Of a DNA stretch of 64,000 bases, positions 63,989 through 64,000 are shown piece after piece. The translations under genes and the position numbers were made by a program. The notes beneath the pieces were generated by a model. It ran no database searches. It saw only the letters and a program-made list of their open reading frames with translations, and had not been told where the DNA came from. How positions within the stretch are numbered: the stretch's first letter is position 1; each line of letters opens with the position of its first letter. The stretch comes from Helicovermis profundi (GTDB lineage Bacteria; Bacillota; Clostridia; Peptostreptococcales; Acidaminobacteraceae), in contig NZ_AP028654.1 in assembly GCF_033097505.1 (NCBI RefSeq), forward strand, positions 2,536,001 through 2,600,000, written 5' to 3'.

Positions 63989-64000
63989 ATATTATGGCTG

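Overview
The window is AT-rich (roughly 30% GC by eye) with strong purine-rich Shine-Dalgarno sites. Its gene content (rnf, CopA/CopZ, HD-GYP, flagellin, SLH proteins, agmatine-type polyamine genes, DUF1858, DUF2225, YerC, YebC, HflX, ThiI) fits a motile, anaerobic, low-GC Gram-positive bacterium of the Clostridia. No rRNA lies in the window, so genus is not claimed.

Layout. 1-1517 (minus): a truncated Maf, a DUF4321 membrane protein and a HTH/S24-like regulator. 1822-6882 (minus): a complete rnfCDGEAB operon (ferredoxin:NAD+ oxidoreductase ion pump) behind a near-consensus promoter at 7071-7099. 7234-16657 (minus): a 13-gene operon in which Mrp-antiporter-like subunits are joined to a NuoBCDHI-like peripheral and membrane arm. 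Its gene order and the loss of the NiFe-binding cysteines match the Mbx/MBS family rather than a hydrogenase. The cell thus has two ferredoxin-driven ion pumps side by side. 17159-19083 (plus): an HD-GYP protein and a small flagellin. 19201-21088 (minus): lipA and lplA. 21376-26455 (plus): a HTH regulator with copA, then copZ, then a small operon of a siroheme-reductase-like protein, an unknown protein and a DUF1858 disulfide protein.

26682-34170 (minus except one membrane-anchored unknown): YerC, a ZIP metal transporter, MarR, PlsC, two cyclic-nucleotide-binding-domain proteins (one fused to DUF2225), and an AMP-ligase/E2-like acyltransferase pair. 34363-41236 (minus): an SLH surface protein behind a 1534-residue secreted ExeM/NucH-like nuclease. 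41712-49140 (minus): YebC, the arginine-to-spermidine genes speA-speB-speE, NadE, a CoA-binding protein, YigZ and HflX. 49290-52715 (plus): a class A penicillin-binding protein with an inserted peptidoglycan-binding segment. 52769-55162 (minus): ThiI and a cysteine desulfurase, the two partners of a tRNA thiolation relay. 55270-58017 (minus): PepD, a TM/winged-helix protein and an orphan PqqD-like protein, followed by a seven-copy 76-bp repeat array and a long terminator. 58126-63225: an OPT transporter divergent from a TetR regulator, a second HD-GYP protein and a YprB-like exonuclease. 63327-63988 (minus): a tRNA array (Phe, Pro, Trp, Ile2/Met, Ser, Ser, Lys).

The items most worth a second look are the Mbx-like complex with paired CxxC-to-CxxD changes, the 76-bp hairpin array and its apparent relative at 1632-1740, the candidate copper-sensing HTH protein with its operator, the SiR-like/unknown/DUF1858 cassette, and several strong palindromes upstream of operons.
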